64,000 bases of DNA, taken from the NCBI GenBank assembly GCA_027257055.1, contig JAPVLO010000570.1, forward strand, positions 1,812,001 to 1,876,000, written 5' to 3'. The notes beneath the pieces were generated by a model, which was not told the DNA's origin, searched no databases, and saw nothing but the letters and a program-made list of their open reading frames with translations. The position numbers and the translations under genes are program-made. Below are positions 13,013 to 23,078 of the stretch, in pieces. Every line of letters starts with the position of its first letter. The first letter of the stretch is position 1. The DNA is from Cephalopachus bancanus (lineage: Eukaryota; Chordata; Mammalia; Primates; Tarsiidae).

Positions 13013-13915
13013 AACAAAAAACCCGGAGCTTGTATTTTGTCTTTTTTCCTTTCACTTTCCTAGTAATTATTCTTATTACATTTTACAAAGTATCAGTCTG
13101 CAAATGATTGCAAATTTTTAAAAAGTTACTCATAACAGATGGCTTGAGAGGCACTGGTCTAACCAATCTTTAGATCAATGTACAGATATTATCTTTAAAA
13201 GTGTTGATAAGGTGCTGCCTTGGAGGACAGATCTCAAGCTTGAGTAGCCACTTACATCCTCTTTAGCCATGCTAGTTTGGTGCAATAGTGGGATGAAAAG
13301 AGACCAGAAAAGAAGAGGATGGTGATTGCTATAATACTTGTCTTTCTCATGTCATTCATCCCCACCCCCATATAATGACTGATGCTTGTGGCACACAATG
13401 CTGACAGCTAGAATACTCTGGGACACCTCCATATCTCTGTTCTAGTGGTTGTGTATTTACCAAGAGTAGGTTGTATTTGTTTCCAGTTGTTCTTGTTATT
13501 AGAATTTTGTACTTTGATTAAATAGTATACATATTGATGGCACATGAGTGTAAAAAGGAGTTGTTTCTGTAAGAATTAAGTTGAATACTTTGGAAGGACT
13601 AAATAAAGTTTAGTTAATTTAAAAAATTTCTGTTGAATTGGAGGAAAAAACCATATCTTAAGATGGTTAAGCAGTCACTGTCCAAATTGTAAACTTCAGG
13701 TACTGACCACAGAATGGTTAGCTAGGTAGAGTTTATGATTTTTTAAATTCCACATTGGTATCCTATTTGCCAGTGTGCCTTTCCTGAGGCCATAAGTAAT
13801 ACTAAATATGATAACATTGTTATAATTTTGTGACACTATAGAATCATGGAGTTAACAGTAGAGGATAGAATGGGGAAGAGACATAATAAAGAAAAGGCAT
13901 AGTTTCCTCTTTTTT
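13013..13915. other. No feature recognised
   Basis: AT-rich. A piece around 13130-13165 (ATGGCTTGAGAGGCACTGGTCT) recalls a MER5-type terminus but is too short to call. Confidence 0.35.
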
Positions 13916-14060
13916 AAAATTTTTTTTAATTTTAAAGATGTGAGGTACAATTCAGGGTTAGGTATACAAATGCTCATTATGCAGGTACCGTTGTTGATGA
14001 CGTGTGCTGTCCTTGACCGCCCCCAACCCTGGGCAGATTCCCACTATATAGTTTCTTCCA
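13916..14060 (-). mobile_element. Severely truncated L1 3' end
   Basis: The order poly-T-rich, GAGGTACAATTCAGGGTTAGGTATACAAATG, GTTGTTGATGACGTGTGC, CCTTGACCGCCCCCAACC parallels the 3' UTR of the full-length L1 at 42.9 kb. Only ~140 bp survive. Confidence 0.65.
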
Positions 14061-14169
14061 TTTAGGAGTTTACAATATGGAAAGACAAAAATTTGGAAAG
14101 TCAAAACACATTCAAAGGAAATAATTTATTCACAGAGAAGCAAATGAAGAAGTATTCATTGAGTTGCTT

Positions 14170-14560
14170 TCTCTCTGCCTTTGCTCTCGACTCTAACATA
14201 TTGTGAGTAGCCTATAGAGAAGCACATTTAGCAAGGAACTAATGTTTTTAATAGCCAAAAGCCATCGATGGCTTAAGGCCTGGCAATAGCCACATGAGTG
14301 AACTCTGAAGTGGAGTTTCCATGGCCTGTCAACAGCCATGTGAGTGAATTTAGAACTGGATTCTCCTCCAGTGAAGCATTGAGATGGCTACAGCCTCAAC
14401 TAACATTTTGAGTGCAGCCTGTGGTAGACCCAGAGATGGAGGCTCTAGTTAAGCTATGCTCAGAAAATGAAATAAGTGCTTGCTGTTTTAAGCCAATAAC
14501 TTTGAAGTAATTTGTTATATAATAATAGATAACTAATATAATAATAGATAACTAATACAG
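14170..14560 (+). mobile_element. MaLR (MLT1-like) solo LTR
   Basis: It ends TGCTGTTTTAAGCCAATAAC...TTTGTTATATAATAATAGATAACTAATACAG, the characteristic MaLR 3' terminus. The body (CACATGAGTGAACTC, CTACAGCCTCAACTAACATTTTGAGTGCAGCC) fits MLT1-type LTRs. The last ~20 bp (AATAATAGATAACTAATA) are duplicated in tandem. The 5' limit is uncertain. Confidence 0.6.
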
Positions 14561-14565
14561 CTTAT

Positions 14566-15120
14566 TAAATTCTCCAACGATAATTGTGGAATTATCCATT
14601 TTTCCACTTAATGTTGTCAATTATTACTTCATGTATTTTGAAGTTGTCTCATGGGACACATACTTTTATACATTTTCCTGATGAACTGAACTTTTATCAC
14701 TATGAAATATTCTTATCTCTTGTAACATATTTCATCTTGAAATCTATTTTATTTGATCAATGAAGTCATTCTGGTCTTCTTTGGCTTACTATTTGAAAAG
14801 CATATCTTTGTATATCCATTTAACTTTAAAATATATCATTTTATTTAAAGAGCATTTCTTTTAGACAGCATACAGTTAAATCCTGTTTTCTTTGTACTTT
14901 TTTTGACACATGCTAAATTTTACTTGAAGTATTTACTTCAGCAATTTTTAAGGTAAAATTATTGATGTGTTGAGTCTACCAATTTTTTTGTTTTTAATTT
15001 ACATTCTTTGCTTTCTGTTTCTCTTTTCTTCCTTTTTTTGTCTTTTGTTGACTGATTTGAATTGTTTAGAATTGCATTATTATTTTCTGAGAAATGTTTA
15101 CTTATAATTCTTTGCATTTT
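14566..15120 (-). mobile_element. L1M antisense, endonuclease-region segment
   Basis: Antisense L1 ORF2 5' sequence, recognisable by TTTATCACTATGAAATATTCTTATCTC, AATCTATTTTATTTGATCAATG and CTTTTAGACAGCATACAGTT. It continues after the insertions as the 18.2-20.3 kb segment, so one old L1 has been split several times. Confidence 0.7.
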
Positions 15121-15126
15121 ACTTCT

Positions 15127-15415
15127 TTTTTTTTGAGTTGGAGTCTCACTCTGTCACCCAGAATGGAGCTCAGTGGCCGCTCCTGGCCACTGCAGCCTCG
15201 ACCTGCTGGGCTCCGGTGATCCTTCCACCTCAGCCTTCCAAGTAGCTGGAACTACAGCCGCGTGCTACCACACCCGGCTAATTTTTGATTTATTATAGAG
15301 ATGATGTCTCACCAAGTTGCCCAGGTGGGTCTCGAACCCATGGGCTCAGACAATCCATTCACTTCAGCCTCCCAAAGCGCGGGATTACAGGCTGAGCCAC
15401 CGAGCCTGACTATAC
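15127..15415 (-). mobile_element. Alu, lineage type
   Basis: Full reverse dimer (GAGTTGGAGTCTCACTCTGTCACCC ... GAGCCACCGAGCCTGAC). The likely duplication TACTTCTT lies on both sides. It interrupts the antisense L1M. Confidence 0.93.
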
Positions 15416-15647
15416 TTCTTGATGATTTCCCACAAAAACATTGAGGCGAGGACACCCTATTTAACAAATGGTGCTGGGAAAATTGGCATCTGCAGAAAAT
15501 GAAGCTGGATCCCTTCCTCTCACCGTAAACATTAAAATTAACTCAATTTAATGACAAATGTAAAACCTCAAACTACAAAAGTCCTAGAAGAAAGCCTAGA
15601 GACACTCTTCTGGATGTTGGCCTAGGCAATGAATTTATGACCAAGAC

Positions 15648-17052
15648 TGTTAGGAGCCGGCAGTGGAGGCCTGCCTGAGCATTAGGGATCCAGGCAGGCT
15701 GTGGACCCTGAGACCACTAGGATGAGTTCAGGAGCTGAAGGCCCATTCCCTCTTCCCTTCTTTGCTGTTTGGCATGATCCACTAGCAGGGACTTTGATGA
15801 TCTAAGCATGAAGTTCTGAGAGTATGACAGGCATGGCTAACTCTAGAAATCCCATTGTTCACATTTCTCACAGACTGTGGTTTTGGCCTTTCTATCATTA
15901 TGGTTCAAACTCAGGTCACATTCAGGAGCCTTATATATGATACAAGCTTCTTTATGAGATTTTAAAGTATATTTGTAGAATTAGTGTATACATTTAGAGA
16001 GCTGTTTCCAGCTTTAGATGGTATAGATGATTATCTAGAGTTACCAGAAATGGCCCAGTACGAACTTTGGACTGGGCCACATTCCTAAGGGCCCAGCGTC
16101 CACTTTGGACTGGGCTGCATTCTTTTAAACCGGTTCTTTAGCTACAATTAGTGTAGGTTTTTTCTACTTATTATGAAACTGAATCTATTTTATTCATAAA
16201 AAGTATTGTAGAATAGGTCTTGCTACGTCAGGGAATTATGTTAGTTCAAGCATGATCAAACATGATATTTTGAGGTTTTATAAGAATACAGTTAACTTTA
16301 AAATTTTCATTGTTCCAATTTTCTACTAATTGCGGTTTTGGCTTTAGTACAATTACAGTTTGTATTTGAGTTTTATTTTAGGAGATTTATTGCTAATGAT
16401 CAGCTTTATACAGCTTTATATATTAGGATTAGGAATTAGAAACTTTTATAGAAATTAAGATAAATACATAGTATTTTAGAATAGCCATTTTGTTAAGAGA
16501 TTATAATCAATTGTTCCTGGAAACGGCCCAGCATAATCTTTGGACTGGGCCATATTCTTTAGGAACTGGTTCAAGCTATAATTAAGAGTTTTTTATAGTA
16601 CAGGTAAAATTAGCACAGAATAGAAAGGTATTAGGATTTTAGTCAGTCATTAGGTATTGGGTATGCATAAGTTTTAGAAGTTATTGATTATTAGAATATT
16701 ATGATAGAATTGTTGTATTGTTTGTGAGGAATATTAACCAAGCATAAGGAACAGTGAAATAATATTAGGATTGTCCCTCCTCATGCTTGAGGAAACACCT
16801 GGTGGATGGAGGGATGCCCCTCATCCACTTGGCTTTGTGTTCACGTGAAAATCTTGTGATCTTGCCTGTGAAACTTTAGGATAAAAGGCTTACGGTTTGC
16901 CCCATTATATTGGCTTCTGCACTAGACAGAGTTCAGTCTCTTTCTTTCTCCCCCCTTCTCTTTCTTTCTCTTTATTTCCCCAGAATAATCGCCAACGCTG
17001 CCACACCTCCAAGGGACCTCCTAAATCTCTCTGCAGGGGCTGGCCCCTCGCA
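15648..17052 (+). mobile_element. 1.4-kb solo LTR of an endogenous retrovirus
   Basis: The block starts TGTTAGGAGCCGGCAG and ends GGGGCTGGCCCCTCGCA, the TG...CA form of an LTR. It splits an L1 at CAAGAC (15642-15647) / TAAGAC (17053-17058), a 6-bp target duplication with one mismatch. Near its 3' part are a TATA-like GGATAAAAGGC (about 16878) and a pyrimidine-rich run. No primer-binding site, gag, pol or env lies beside it. The 6-bp duplication and the TGTTAGGAGCCG start (recalling IAP-type LTRs) suggest a class II/betaretrovirus-like source. The family is not identified. Confidence 0.75.
16052..16551 (+). repeat. Three copies of a palindromic unit in the LTR
   Basis: GGCCCAG...CTGGGCC arms with a 13-bp loop ending CTTTGGA occur at 16052-16078, 16090-16116 (last arm base changed) and 16525-16551. 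Similarity between the second and third copies continues ~45 bp downstream through ATTCTTT, GGTTC and an AGCTA-AATTA segment. This indicates an internal duplication within the LTR's upstream part. Confidence 0.85.
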
Positions 17053-18170
17053 TAAGACCTCTAAAGCAAAAGCAGCAAAAACCAAAATTGACTAGTGGGA
17101 TCTAATCAAACTTAAGGGCTTCTGCACAGTAAAATAAACCATCAACAGAGTTAACAGATAAACTGCAGAATGGGAGGAAATATTTGCAAGCTATGCATCA
17201 GACAAAGGACTAATATCTGGAATCTATAAATAACACAATTGAAAACATTTCATTTATAGGAAAAAACATGTAAGTCCATTAAAAAATGGGCAAAGGAACA
17301 AAAACAGACATTTCTTAAAGGAGGACATACAAGAAGCCAACAAACATGTGAAAAAAATGTTCAGCATCACTAATCATCAAAGAAATGCAAATCAAAACCA
17401 CAATGAGATACCATCTCATACCAGTTAGAATGACTATTATCAAAAAGTCCCCAAACAACAGGTGTTGGCAAGGTTGCAGAGAAAAGGGAACACTCATACA
17501 CTGTTGGTGGGAATGCAAGCTAGTTCAACTCCTGTGGAAAGCAGTTTGGAGATTATTCAAAGAACGAAAAATAGATTTACCATTCAAACTAGCAATCCCA
17601 CTACTGGATATATACTTAAGTAGCATAAATCACTCTACCAAAAAGACACCTGCACTCATATGTTTATTGTAGCGCTGTATACAATAACAAAAACACAGAG
17701 CTAACCTAGGTGCCCATTAATAGTGAACTGGATAAAGAAAATGTGGTGCATATACACCATAGAATACTACACAGCCAAAAAAAGAACAAAATCATGAAAT
17801 TTGCAGCAACATGGATGCAGCTGGAGGCCATCATTCTAATTGAATTATCACAGAAACAGAAAACTGGATACCACATGTTCTCTTATAAGTAGGAGTTAAA
17901 CACTGAATACGCACAGGCATAAGAATGGGAACAACAGACGTTGGGGACTTCTAGAGGGAGGAGGAAGGGATGGGTTAAGTGTTAAAAAATTCCCCATTGG
18001 GTAACATGACCACCACCTAGGTGACAAGCTCAATAGAAGCCCAAACCTTACCATCACACAATATGCCTATGTAACATATCTACCTTACCATCACACAATA
18101 TACCTATGTAACATATCTACACATGTATCCCTTGAGTCGAAAATAAATGAATAGATAAATAAAAATGATT

Positions 18171-18604
18171 TTTCTAGATCTTACATTATTATTCCTTACA
18201 TTCTACAGCTAATGATGTCTTTCCTGCAATAGTTGTTATATGTATTATATCTACATACATTATAATCCTCACAGAACAATGTTATTATTTTTGCATTAAA
18301 CAGTTATGTGGTTTGTAAAGCAATTCAGAAGAACAAACATTTTTTAAAAGTTCCTGTGTTTACTCAGATATTTATCATTCTGATGCTTTTTATTCTTTTC
18401 TAATGATCTGAATTTCCATCTGGAATTATTTTCCTTTAACCCGAAGAACTTCCTTTAGCATTTCTTGTAAAGTAGACCTGGGATTATCTTTCTTTTCTTT
18501 GATCTGAAGATGTCTTTGTTTCCCTTTCATTTTTAAAGAATTTTTGCTGGATATAGAACATGGCTTAACAGCTTTCTTTATTTCAGCACTTAAAAATTTT
18601 TGCT
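18171..18604 (-). mobile_element. L1M antisense, ORF1-side segment
   Basis: Antisense L1M sequence (AACTTCCTTTAGCATTTCTTGTAAAG..., TTTTGCTGGATATAGAACATGG) that follows the 14.6-15.1 kb segment in the correct order. It supports a single host L1M beneath the later insertions. Confidence 0.65.
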
Positions 18605-18612
18605 CTGATGGG

Positions 18613-18895
18613 GCCAGGTGACTCACATCTGTAATCCCAGCACTGTGGGGACTGAGTCAGGAAGTTGCTTGAGCCTAGGAGTTGGAGATCAGCCTGGGCA
18701 ACATAGCAAGAGTAACTCTCTACAAAAAAAAAATAGCTGGTCTTGCTGAGGAGTACCAGTAGTGCCAGCTACTCTGGAGGCTGAGGTGGAAGGATTACCT
18801 GAGGCCAGGAGGTTGAGGCTATGGTGAGTGGTGATCCTTCCACTGCACTCCAGCTTAGGTGGCAGAGTGAGAACCAACTCAAAAGAAAAAAAAAT
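18613..18895 (+). mobile_element. Alu, lineage type, diverged
   Basis: Sense dimer from GGGGCCAGGTGACTCACATC to AGTGAGAACCAACTC. Its A-rich tail runs directly into a (GAAA)n tract. Confidence 0.88.
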
Positions 18896-18896
<1 letters not shown>

Positions 18897-18966
<70 letters not shown>

Positions 18967-18968
18967 AA
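18897..18968 (+). repeat. (GAAA)n microsatellite
   Basis: About eighteen uninterrupted GAAA units lie directly after an Alu tail. The tract probably grew from the poly(A) tail. It is polypurine and likely length-variable. Confidence 0.97.
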
Positions 18969-18971
18969 CGT

Positions 18972-19232
18972 TCTCGTAGGTGCAGTGGTTCATGCCTGTA
19001 ATCCCAGCATTTTAGGAGGCAGAGGCGACAGGACTGACCTCAGGGGTTAGAGGCCAGCCTAAACAACTTGGCGAGACTTCTTCTCTACAATAAATAAAAA
19101 AAAATTAGATGGGCATGGTGGCACATGACTGTAGTCCCAGCAGAAGGCTAGCCTAAGTCCAGCAGGTCCAAGCTATGGTGGCCATAAGTGTGCCACTGCA
19201 CTCTAGCCTGGATGACACAGTATCTCCGAATC
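18972..19232 (+). mobile_element. Alu, lineage type, diverged
   Basis: Second sense Alu placed head-to-tail after the (GAAA)n tract (GTAGGTGCAGTGGTTCATGCC ... CACTCTAGCCTGGATGACACAG). The linker reads CTCTACAATAAATAAAAAAAAATTAG, the lineage-type motif. It ends without a clear tail, merging back into antisense L1M. Confidence 0.85.
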
Positions 19233-19239
19233 CTTCCAC

Positions 19240-20340
19240 CCTGTGAAAAGAGTTCCCTTCTTTTCTAGCTTCCTTGTTTCTGAAGTCAGGTGTTATTTTT
19301 ATCATTGTCTTTGTCTCCTCTCTCCTCTGTCCTTCCCACTTTATTGTGCTCTTTGCTGCTTTCAAAGTTTGCTCTTTGTGTTTGACTTCCAATAGTTTGA
19401 TATCCCTTGGCATGAGTTTCTTTTTGTTTATTTTGTATGCTATTTATTGAGCATCTTTAATCTTCAATTTTCTGCATTTCATCAAATTTGAGAAATTTTG
19501 AGCCATTATTTCTGAATTTGTTTTCTGTCCCATTTTGTTTTTCATCTTTGGTATTCCATTTACACATAGTCAATTCATTTAATTTCACGTAACAGGTTTC
19601 TGAGTCTTGATTCATTAGCTTTTTAATTGGTTTGTTTTCTGCATGTCACATCAGATCATTTTAATTGCTATGTCTTCAAGTTCATTTACTTGTTCCTCTG
19701 TCATTTTATTTGGCTAAGTCCATCTGAACTTTATTTTCTTTGAGAAAGCAAGATTTATTGAGAGGACAGAAAAGCTACAACAGTGGGAGGGGACCTGAGG
19801 TGGTTTCCCTATTCTGAACTTTTAATTTCAGAAAGTATATTTTGAAAATTTTAGAATTTCCATTTAGTTGTTTTATTTTCTCTCTTTTTTTCTGCTGAGA
19901 TTTCCTGTTTCTTTGTTGAGATTTTTACTTATTAAGACCAATTTTTTTTTACTTCACTAAAGGTGGTTAATAGAACCACTGTAAAATTTTCATTTAAAAA
20001 TTCCAACAACTGATTTGTCATGGGTTCAGGCCCAATTGACATTTTTTTCTCTTAAGGCTATGTTCCATTTTCTTGGTTATTTACATGCCTGGTAATTTTC
20101 TACTATATCCTGGATACTTTGAATGTCAAATTGTAGAGATTTTGGATTCAGTTATTTTTCACAGATGAGTATTGTTTCCTTTGTTTTAGCAGGTGATTTA
20201 TTTTTTTATGGTAGTGGGGGACTGGGCTTGAACTTAAAATTTTATCTTTTGGGTAGCAGTTCCATTATCAGTTCAGACTGGATTTAAATATGTCTATGTG
20301 CAGAAATTGCCCATTGGTTGTCAGTTTGTAACTTCTGACC
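19240..20340 (-). mobile_element. L1M antisense, 5' portion
   Basis: Antisense sequence that includes CATCAAATTTGAGAAATTTTGAGCCATTATTTC and GGCTATGTTCCATTTTCTTGG...ACATGCCTGGTAATTTTCTAC. These match the ORF1 and upstream region of old L1M/HAL1-type LINEs. It is broken at 19733-19812 by a short ERV-derived insert. Confidence 0.65.
19733..19812 (-). mobile_element. Stand-alone ERV R-region mini-insert (copy 1)
   Basis: Read on the minus strand, a 70-bp core (19741-19810) runs from GGGAAACC to CTTTCTCA, with an AATAAA at 19754-19759, then an A-rich tail (AAGAAAATAA). TCTGAACTTT lies on both sides (19723-19732 and 19813-19822), splitting an antisense L1M whose sequence resumes afterwards. The core matches the presumed R region of the ERV LTR at 28.8 kb. 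It therefore looks like a retroposed, polyadenylated short transcript and not an LTR fragment left by decay. Confidence 0.6.
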
Positions 20341-20819
20341 TGAAGTGCAATGATATTAACTGAGATGATTTTAGTTGTTCTACACATACCTGGTCAGTCA
20401 AAAATGTCAGTAGAAAGAGTTTGGGATGTATTCTTTGGTTCGTTCCCTTGCAGTATTCTCTCATTATCTTCAGTGTTTACAGTTTCTTGGCTTCCATTTT
20501 CTGCTTTCACAGCTCAGAAAACAGGTTGTTTTTTTCTATACAAATCCTAACAAGGTGAGGGCTGCCCTTAGCCCCAGGCTAAAAATTGTAGAGATGGGAA
20601 TTTACTTATGTGCCTTCCACTAAGGAAACATGTACTGCCAATACAGCAGATACTACTGTCCACTCTCCACTACATCCAGTTATTCATTTTTTGTTTCATG
20701 CCTAGGTTTCATATTTATTTTCTTCAGTGGGGTAAAGGTGAAGAGTTGTCAGGTAAGGTCTTAATCTATCATACCTGGAAAAGTATGACTAAAATTCTCT
20801 GTAGTTTTAATGTTTTAAA
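20341..20819. other. No feature confidently recognised
   Basis: Probably more of the old antisense L1M, but no landmark is clear enough to call. Short open frames here are typical of chance. Confidence 0.35.
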
Positions 20820-21072
20820 CGAAAATTTTCAAACATAAACAAAAAACAAAAAATAGTACAATGGACCCCCATATAGCAATCACAAGACTCAATCTTTATC
20901 AAGATTTGCCTTACTTGCTTCATCTATCTCTTCTTGCTTTTTCTAATTTTTCTCAAATATTTAAGAGAAATCTCAGACCCACATTTTTTCACCTCTATGT
21001 ACTTTTGTATGCATTTCTAAAAATCATGAACACTCTCTTACATGACCAAAATGCCATTATCACATCTAAAAA
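20820..21072 (+). repeat. Ancient mammalian repeat, first half
   Basis: AAATAGTACAATGGACCCCCATATAGCAATCAC ... ATCAAGATTTGCC ... TTTCTAAAAATCATGAACA follow a common old mammalian repeat ('ATGAACCCCCATGTACCCATCACCC', 'CATTATCACACC'). The second half resumes at about 22735. I cannot name the family with certainty. Confidence 0.55.
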
Positions 21073-22730
21073 TTAACAGTGGGAAAGGACAGTCTCTTCA
21101 GTAAATGGTGTTGGGAAAATTGAATATCTATATGCAGAAGAATGAAACTAGACATATATCTCTCCCCGTATACAGCAATCAACTCAAAACTGATTAAAGA
21201 CTTAAATTTAAGACCTCAAACTATACAACTAGCAGAAAAAAACATAGAGGAAACTCTTCAGGATGCTGGTCTATGCAGAGATTTTATGGTTAAGATGTCA
21301 GAAGCACAGGCAACAAAAACAAAGATAAACAAGTAAAAATGTATTAAACTGAATAAGCTCTGACAAGGTGCCATGGTATGTGCCCGTAGTCCCAACTACT
21401 CAAAAAACTAAGGCCAGAGAACTACTTAAGACCAAGAGTTTTGTGCAGTAGTGTTCTCTGCCAATGGAGTATAAGCACAACATTGAGTGGAGGTACACCA
21501 GGTTGACTAAGGAGGGGTAAACTGGCTCAAGTTGGAAACAAAAACTTTCAAACTTATTAGTAGTGGGATCTCATCTGTGAATAACCACTGCACTCCAACC
21601 TGGGTAACACAGACCATATCTAAAAAAATTAGTAAGTTTATGTATAGCAAAGGAAACAATGAACAGAATGAAGAGTCAACCTGTAGAATGGGAGAAATTA
21701 TTTGAAAATTATTCGCCTGACAAGGGACTAGTATCCAGAATATACAAGGAACTGAAACAACTCAACAACAATAATAATCCTATTAAAGATGAGTGAATGA
21801 CATTAATAGACATTTCTCCAAAGAAGACATACAAATGGCCAACAGGTTTTTGAAAAAATGCTGAACTCAGGAATCATCAGTTAAAGGCAAATCCAAATCA
21901 CAATAATCAATCATCTTACCCCAGTTAGAATGTCTATTATCAAAAATACAGAAAATATGAAATGATAGCAAGGATGTGGAGAAAGGGGAATTCATGCACT
22001 TGATGAAAGTGTAAATTAGTGTAGCCATTGTGGAAAATAGTATGAAATTTCTCAAAGAAATTAAAAATAAGGCTACCATATGATTCAGCAATCCCACTAC
22101 TAGGTTTTTATACATCAGAATATATCAAAGGAATACCTGCACCCGCATGTTTATTGCAGCCCTATTCACAGTAGCTAAGATATGAAATCAACCTAGGTGT
22201 CCATCAGCTGATGAATGGATGAAGAAAATCTGGTCTCGATACCCAATGAAATACTATTCGGCAATAAAAAAGAATGAAATCCTGTTACTTGTAGCAAAAT
22301 GAAGGTCATTATGTTAAGTGAAATAAAGACAATATTACAAAGTCTCTCTCATGTGGGAGCTAAAAAGGTTGATCTCACGGATGTAGAATGCAGAATGATA
22401 GTTGTTAGAGGCTGGGAAGTGTGAGGGGGATGAAGAAAGCTGGTTAATGGGTACAAACATACAGTTAGAAGGAAATAGTTCTAATGTCAACAGTACCTTA
22501 GAGTGATTATAATGAAAAATAATTTATTGTGCATTTCAAAATAGCTAGAATAGAAGCTTTAAATGTTCCCAACACAAAGAAACGATAACTGTTTCAGGTG
22601 ATATTTATCCTAAATGCCCCAATCTGATTCTCACATATTGTATGAATGGATCAAAAAATCACATGTGCCTCATAAATATGTATAATTATTATGTAGCAGT
22701 AAAAAAATCTAATAATGAGTCCATAAACAA
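21073..22730 (+). mobile_element. 5'-truncated L1 carrying a 7SL insertion
   Basis: Sense L1 from the late RT region (CTCTTCAGTAAATGGTGTTGGGAAAATTG) through the Z-domain region and ORF2 end (GAATGGATGAAGAAAATCTGG) to the 3' UTR (AAAAGGTTGATCTCACGGATGTAGAATG) and a tail near 22715. It is an older L1P/L1M type. It is interrupted at 21360 by a 7SL RNA retro-copy. Confidence 0.85.
21361..21628 (+). pseudogene. RN7SL: 7SL RNA (SRP RNA) retro-pseudogene
   Basis: Unlike Alu, this copy keeps the central S domain of SRP RNA. CCAGGTTGACTAAGGAGGGG (21498-21517), then GGTAAACTGGCTCAAGTTGGAAAC and AGTAGTGGGATCTCATCTGTGAATAACCACTGCACTCC, correspond in order to 7SL. It begins with the Alu-like 5' domain and ends with a short A tail. 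About 25 bases are missing just before the CCAGGTTG segment, and CpGs are decayed. It sits inside an L1 between diverged flanks (AAACTGAATAAGCTC / AAATTAGTAAGTTTA), so it is a dead L1-mobilised copy. Confidence 0.9.
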
Positions 22731-22734
22731 ATGT

Positions 22735-23078
22735 TCCTGATTGCTTAAAAAATTGTGTGCTCTAATTAGAACTCAAACAATATCCATAAATTGTATTTAA
22801 TTGATACGCTTTTTTTATCTTTTAAAATCCAGGACAGTGCCTTCTCTCTACTTTTATTTTCTCTGTCATTGACTTGTTAGAAAAACTACATCAATTGTTG
22901 TCATAAAATATCCCGTGTTCTGGAGTTGTCTATTTCCTTCCTTGTTCCTCTGCCTTCTGAATTTCTGTAAATGAAAGTTAGCTCTAGAGGCTTAATTATA
23001 TTCAGGTTCAACTTCCTGGCAAAAGTGCTTCACAGATGGTTCTGTGTGCTGATACCACAGTGTCTGGGTAGCCTAACA
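22735..23078 (+). repeat. Ancient mammalian repeat, second half
   Basis: GAATTTCTGTAAATGAAAGTTAGCTCTAGAGGCTTAATTATATTCAGGTTCAA... continues, in the right order, the repeat interrupted at 21072. The intervening L1 is therefore a secondary insertion. Confidence 0.55.

Larger units (their letters stand above)
15430..18170 (+). mobile_element. 5'-truncated L1, itself interrupted by a solo LTR
   Basis: Sense L1 beginning in the late RT region (GGACACCCTATTTAACAAATGGTGCTGGG) and running through ORF2's C-terminal region (CGAGATACCATCTCATACCAGTTAG-like; AGGTTGCAGAGAAAAGGGAACACTC) to the 3' UTR and an A-rich tail near 18165. The L1 reading is broken at 15647 and resumes at 17053, where a solo LTR sits. 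The 3' UTR has a short tandem duplication (TACCATCACACAATATGCCTATGTAACATATC and a second copy). It is inserted inside the older antisense L1M. Confidence 0.88.

Noticed and set aside
16910..17095. 61-codon frame at the 3' end of the solo LTR
   Set aside because: It runs out of the LTR into L1 across the target duplication, so it cannot be an ancestral gene.
18769..18993. Frame encoding an FLSF repeat protein
   Set aside because: Pure translation of the (GAAA)n tract on the minus strand.
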